Shown in pieces: positions 21,226 through 22,519 of a stretch of DNA of 22,519 bases. The position numbers and the translations under genes are program-made. Every line of letters begins with the position of its first letter. Position 1 is the first letter of the stretch. The notes under the pieces are model-generated. The model had not been told where the DNA came from. It searched no databases and saw nothing but the letters and a program-made list of their open reading frames with translations. The stretch covers positions 1 to 22,519 of the forward strand of contig CALBBA010000029.1 in the NCBI GenBank assembly GCA_937926755.1. Direction: 5' to 3'. This stretch comes from an uncultured Collinsella sp. (GTDB taxonomy: Bacteria; Actinomycetota; Coriobacteriia; Coriobacteriales; Coriobacteriaceae).

Positions 21226-21513
21226 ATGGCCGAGATCTCGTCCTCCCGTATCGTCATCACCGTCCTTGGCAAGAACCGCCCCGGCATCGTCGCCGGCGTC
21301 ACCCGTGTCCTAGGCGAGGCCAACGTCGACATCCGCGACATCACGCAGTCCATTATCGAGGACATCTTCACCATGACCATGCTGGCCGATACCGCCGAGT
21401 CCAAGCTCGACTTCGCCGAGCTGCAGAAGGCGCTGGCCGAGGCCGGCGAGCTTTCGGGCGTCAACGTGTCCATCCAGCGCGAGGACGTCTTCAACTTTAT
21501 GTACCGCCTGTAG
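21226..21513 (+). CDS. ACT-domain protein (UPF0237 family)
   Basis: The 95-residue protein is one ACT domain: SRIVITVLGKNRPGIVAGVT at about 7-26, VLGEANVDIRDITQSI, then FTMTMLAD, and a C-terminal amphipathic helix with VNVSIQREDVFNFMYRL. Small stand-alone ACT proteins of this kind are thought to bind amino acids or other small ligands as regulators; the ligand is not known. The ATG at 21226 follows AAAGGG; upstream in-frame codons to 21106 are not conserved-looking and cover the probable promoter. Citrate synthase follows after 77 bases and may share the transcript. In many Firmicutes and Actinobacteria this family is paired with a DUF711 (PFL-like) gene; none is seen here. Confidence 0.9.
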   Translation: MAEISSSRIVITVLGKNRPGIVAGVTRVLGEANVDIRDITQSIIEDIFTMTMLADTAESKLDFAELQKALAEAGELSGVNVSIQREDVFNFMYRL

Positions 21514-21590
21514 CGAGCAAGCCGCTGGGGATAGCCTGACGCGCGCATGCCCATGCAAGTCACCCCGATGCGGCCCGGAGAGGAGCGCGC

Positions 21591-22519
21591 ATGGCCTACG
21601 ACGCCAAGAAAATCTATTACCGCTTCGACGACCACCTGAGCCGCCTGGTCTTGGATTACGAAGCGAGCCGCCAGATTTCGCCCGAAAGCGAAAATCTCTA
21701 CTATGGCCTGCCGACTGACCCTTATGACGAGGGCCTATTTGTTGAGCACAATGTCAAGCGCGGCCTGCGCAATGCCGACGGCTCGGGCGTGGTCGCGGGC
21801 CTCACTCGCATCTCGGATGTGCACGGCTACAACAAGGTCGACGGAAAGGTCGTGCCCGATCAGGGCAAGCTCACGCTTCGCGGCTACAGCATCGAGGATC
21901 TGGTCAACAATGCCCAGGCCGAGAATCGCTACGGCTACGAGGAAGTCGCCTATCTGCTTATCACGGGTTCGCTGCCCAACAAGGAAGAGCTCGACGGCTT
22001 TTGCGAGCGCCTGGGCGCCTTTAGACATCTGAGCGACGAATACGTCAAAGAGTTCCCTATGACCACGGTGTCGTCGAGCATCATGAACGTGCTCCAGCGC
22101 GCCGTGCTGCTGCTCTACGCCTTCGATGCCGAACCAGACGTGATCACGCCCGAGCACGAAATCGACGTCGCCATTTCCATGCTCGCACGTCTCCCGCGCA
22201 TCGCCGCCTTCGCACACATGGCCTCGGTCGCCAAGCTTCGCGGCTCCGAGGTTCACGTGCCGCACCCCACGCCCGGCCTCTCCACCGCCGAGACCATCCT
22301 ACAGGTCCTGCGCGGCGGCATGGCGTTCACCCGCGATGAGGCGATGCTGCTCGACGTTATGCTCATGCTGCATGCCGAGCACGGCGGCGGCAACAACTCC
22401 ACCTTCGCTTGCCGCGTGCTGTCGTCTTCGGCCACCGACCCGTATTCCGCCTACGCCGCGGCTATCGGCTCGCTCAAGGGCCCGCGCCACGGTGGTGCCA
22501 ATGCCAAGGTCGTGTCCAT
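21591..22519 (+). CDS. Citrate synthase, 3' end beyond the window
   Basis: Citrate synthase condenses acetyl-CoA and oxaloacetate. The 309 residues present include LTLRGYSIEDL at about 94-104, YGYEEVAYLLITGSLP at 114-129, the first catalytic histidine region MLHAEHGGGNNSTF at about 259-272, and SLKGPRHGGAN with the second catalytic His300. The C-terminal catalytic Asp and the arginines lie beyond the edge. An N-terminal extension of about 65 residues precedes the conserved core, which I believe is usual for the clostridial and coriobacterial type. The ATG at 21591 follows GGAGAGGAG. Whether it prefers oxaloacetate only or also acts as a 2-methylcitrate synthase cannot be told from this part. 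Confidence 0.93.
   Translation, partial: MAYDAKKIYYRFDDHLSRLVLDYEASRQISPESENLYYGLPTDPYDEGLFVEHNVKRGLRNADGSGVVAGLTRISDVHGYNKVDGKVVPDQGKLTLRGYSIEDLVNNAQAENRYGYEEVAYLLITGSLPNKEELDGFCERLGAFRHLSDEYVKEFPMTTVSSSIMNVLQRAVLLLYAFDAEPDVITPEHEIDVAISMLARLPRIAAFAHMASVAKLRGSEVHVPHPTPGLSTAETILQVLRGGMAFTRDEAMLLDVMLMLHAEHGGGNNSTFACRVLSSSATDPYSAYAAAIGSLKGPRHGGANAKVVS

Overview
The sequence looks like a chromosomal segment of a high-G+C Coriobacterium, most likely Collinsella or a close relative. This rests on GCC/GTC/GAC-rich codon use, the gene order cmk-plsC-ispH-DUF512-der-plsY-gpsA, and the overall protein style; no database search was possible.

Layout. (1) Positions 1-239 encode, on the minus strand, part of a glycoside hydrolase family 2-like sugar-binding domain. 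It is abutted without a gap to a 5'-truncated cytidylate kinase gene, which suggests an assembly chimera or a rearrangement. (2) Positions 240-11543 are a dense, co-oriented core block: cmk (partial), plsC, ispH, a radical-SAM/DUF512 protein, der, plsY, gpsA, rpe, a cysteine desulfurase, a Nif3-like protein, a C4 zinc-ribbon coiled-coil protein and coaBC. Gaps are 24 bp or less and several starts overlap the preceding stop. The block joins phospholipid synthesis (PlsC, PlsY, GpsA) with isoprenoid, CoA and sulfur-transfer functions and ribosome assembly. (3) A tRNA-Pro(GGG) gene with its own promoter and a strong terminator lies at 11552-11739. (4) Positions 11740-20937 are an accessory island of lower apparent G+C. 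It holds decayed fragments (a DUF6273-type surface protein, a DnaQ-like exonuclease, a tyrosine integrase) and two small secreted-peptide loci. (5) The core resumes with an ACT-domain protein and a citrate synthase that runs off the end.

The island is the interesting part. On the plus strand, a promoter drives a signal-peptide-bearing, bacteriocin-like small protein that is broken by a T-run frameshift and an in-frame amber codon. A 79-residue three-helix membrane protein that could be its immunity factor follows. On the minus strand, a five-gene set reads: a Sec-secreted 121-residue peptide with four mature cysteines, an intercistronic hairpin, a 740-residue permease made of two fused permease halves, an ABC ATPase, a permease-ATPase fusion, and a membrane-anchored small protein. 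All three permease modules share an N-G-x-G-x3-Y-P motif, and both ATPases carry Ala in place of the first Gly of the Walker A motif. The set resembles the precursor plus membrane protein plus ATPase layout of lactococcin-972-type loci but with an expanded transporter part; that assignment is inference.

Divergent from this operon is a DUF2975 membrane protein plus YozG-like XRE regulator pair. The shared intergenic region carries a TTTAACA/TGTTAAA palindrome that could be the regulator's operator. The integrase remnant begins directly after the regulator's stop codon, in the same frame, and marks a recombination scar at the right end of the island.
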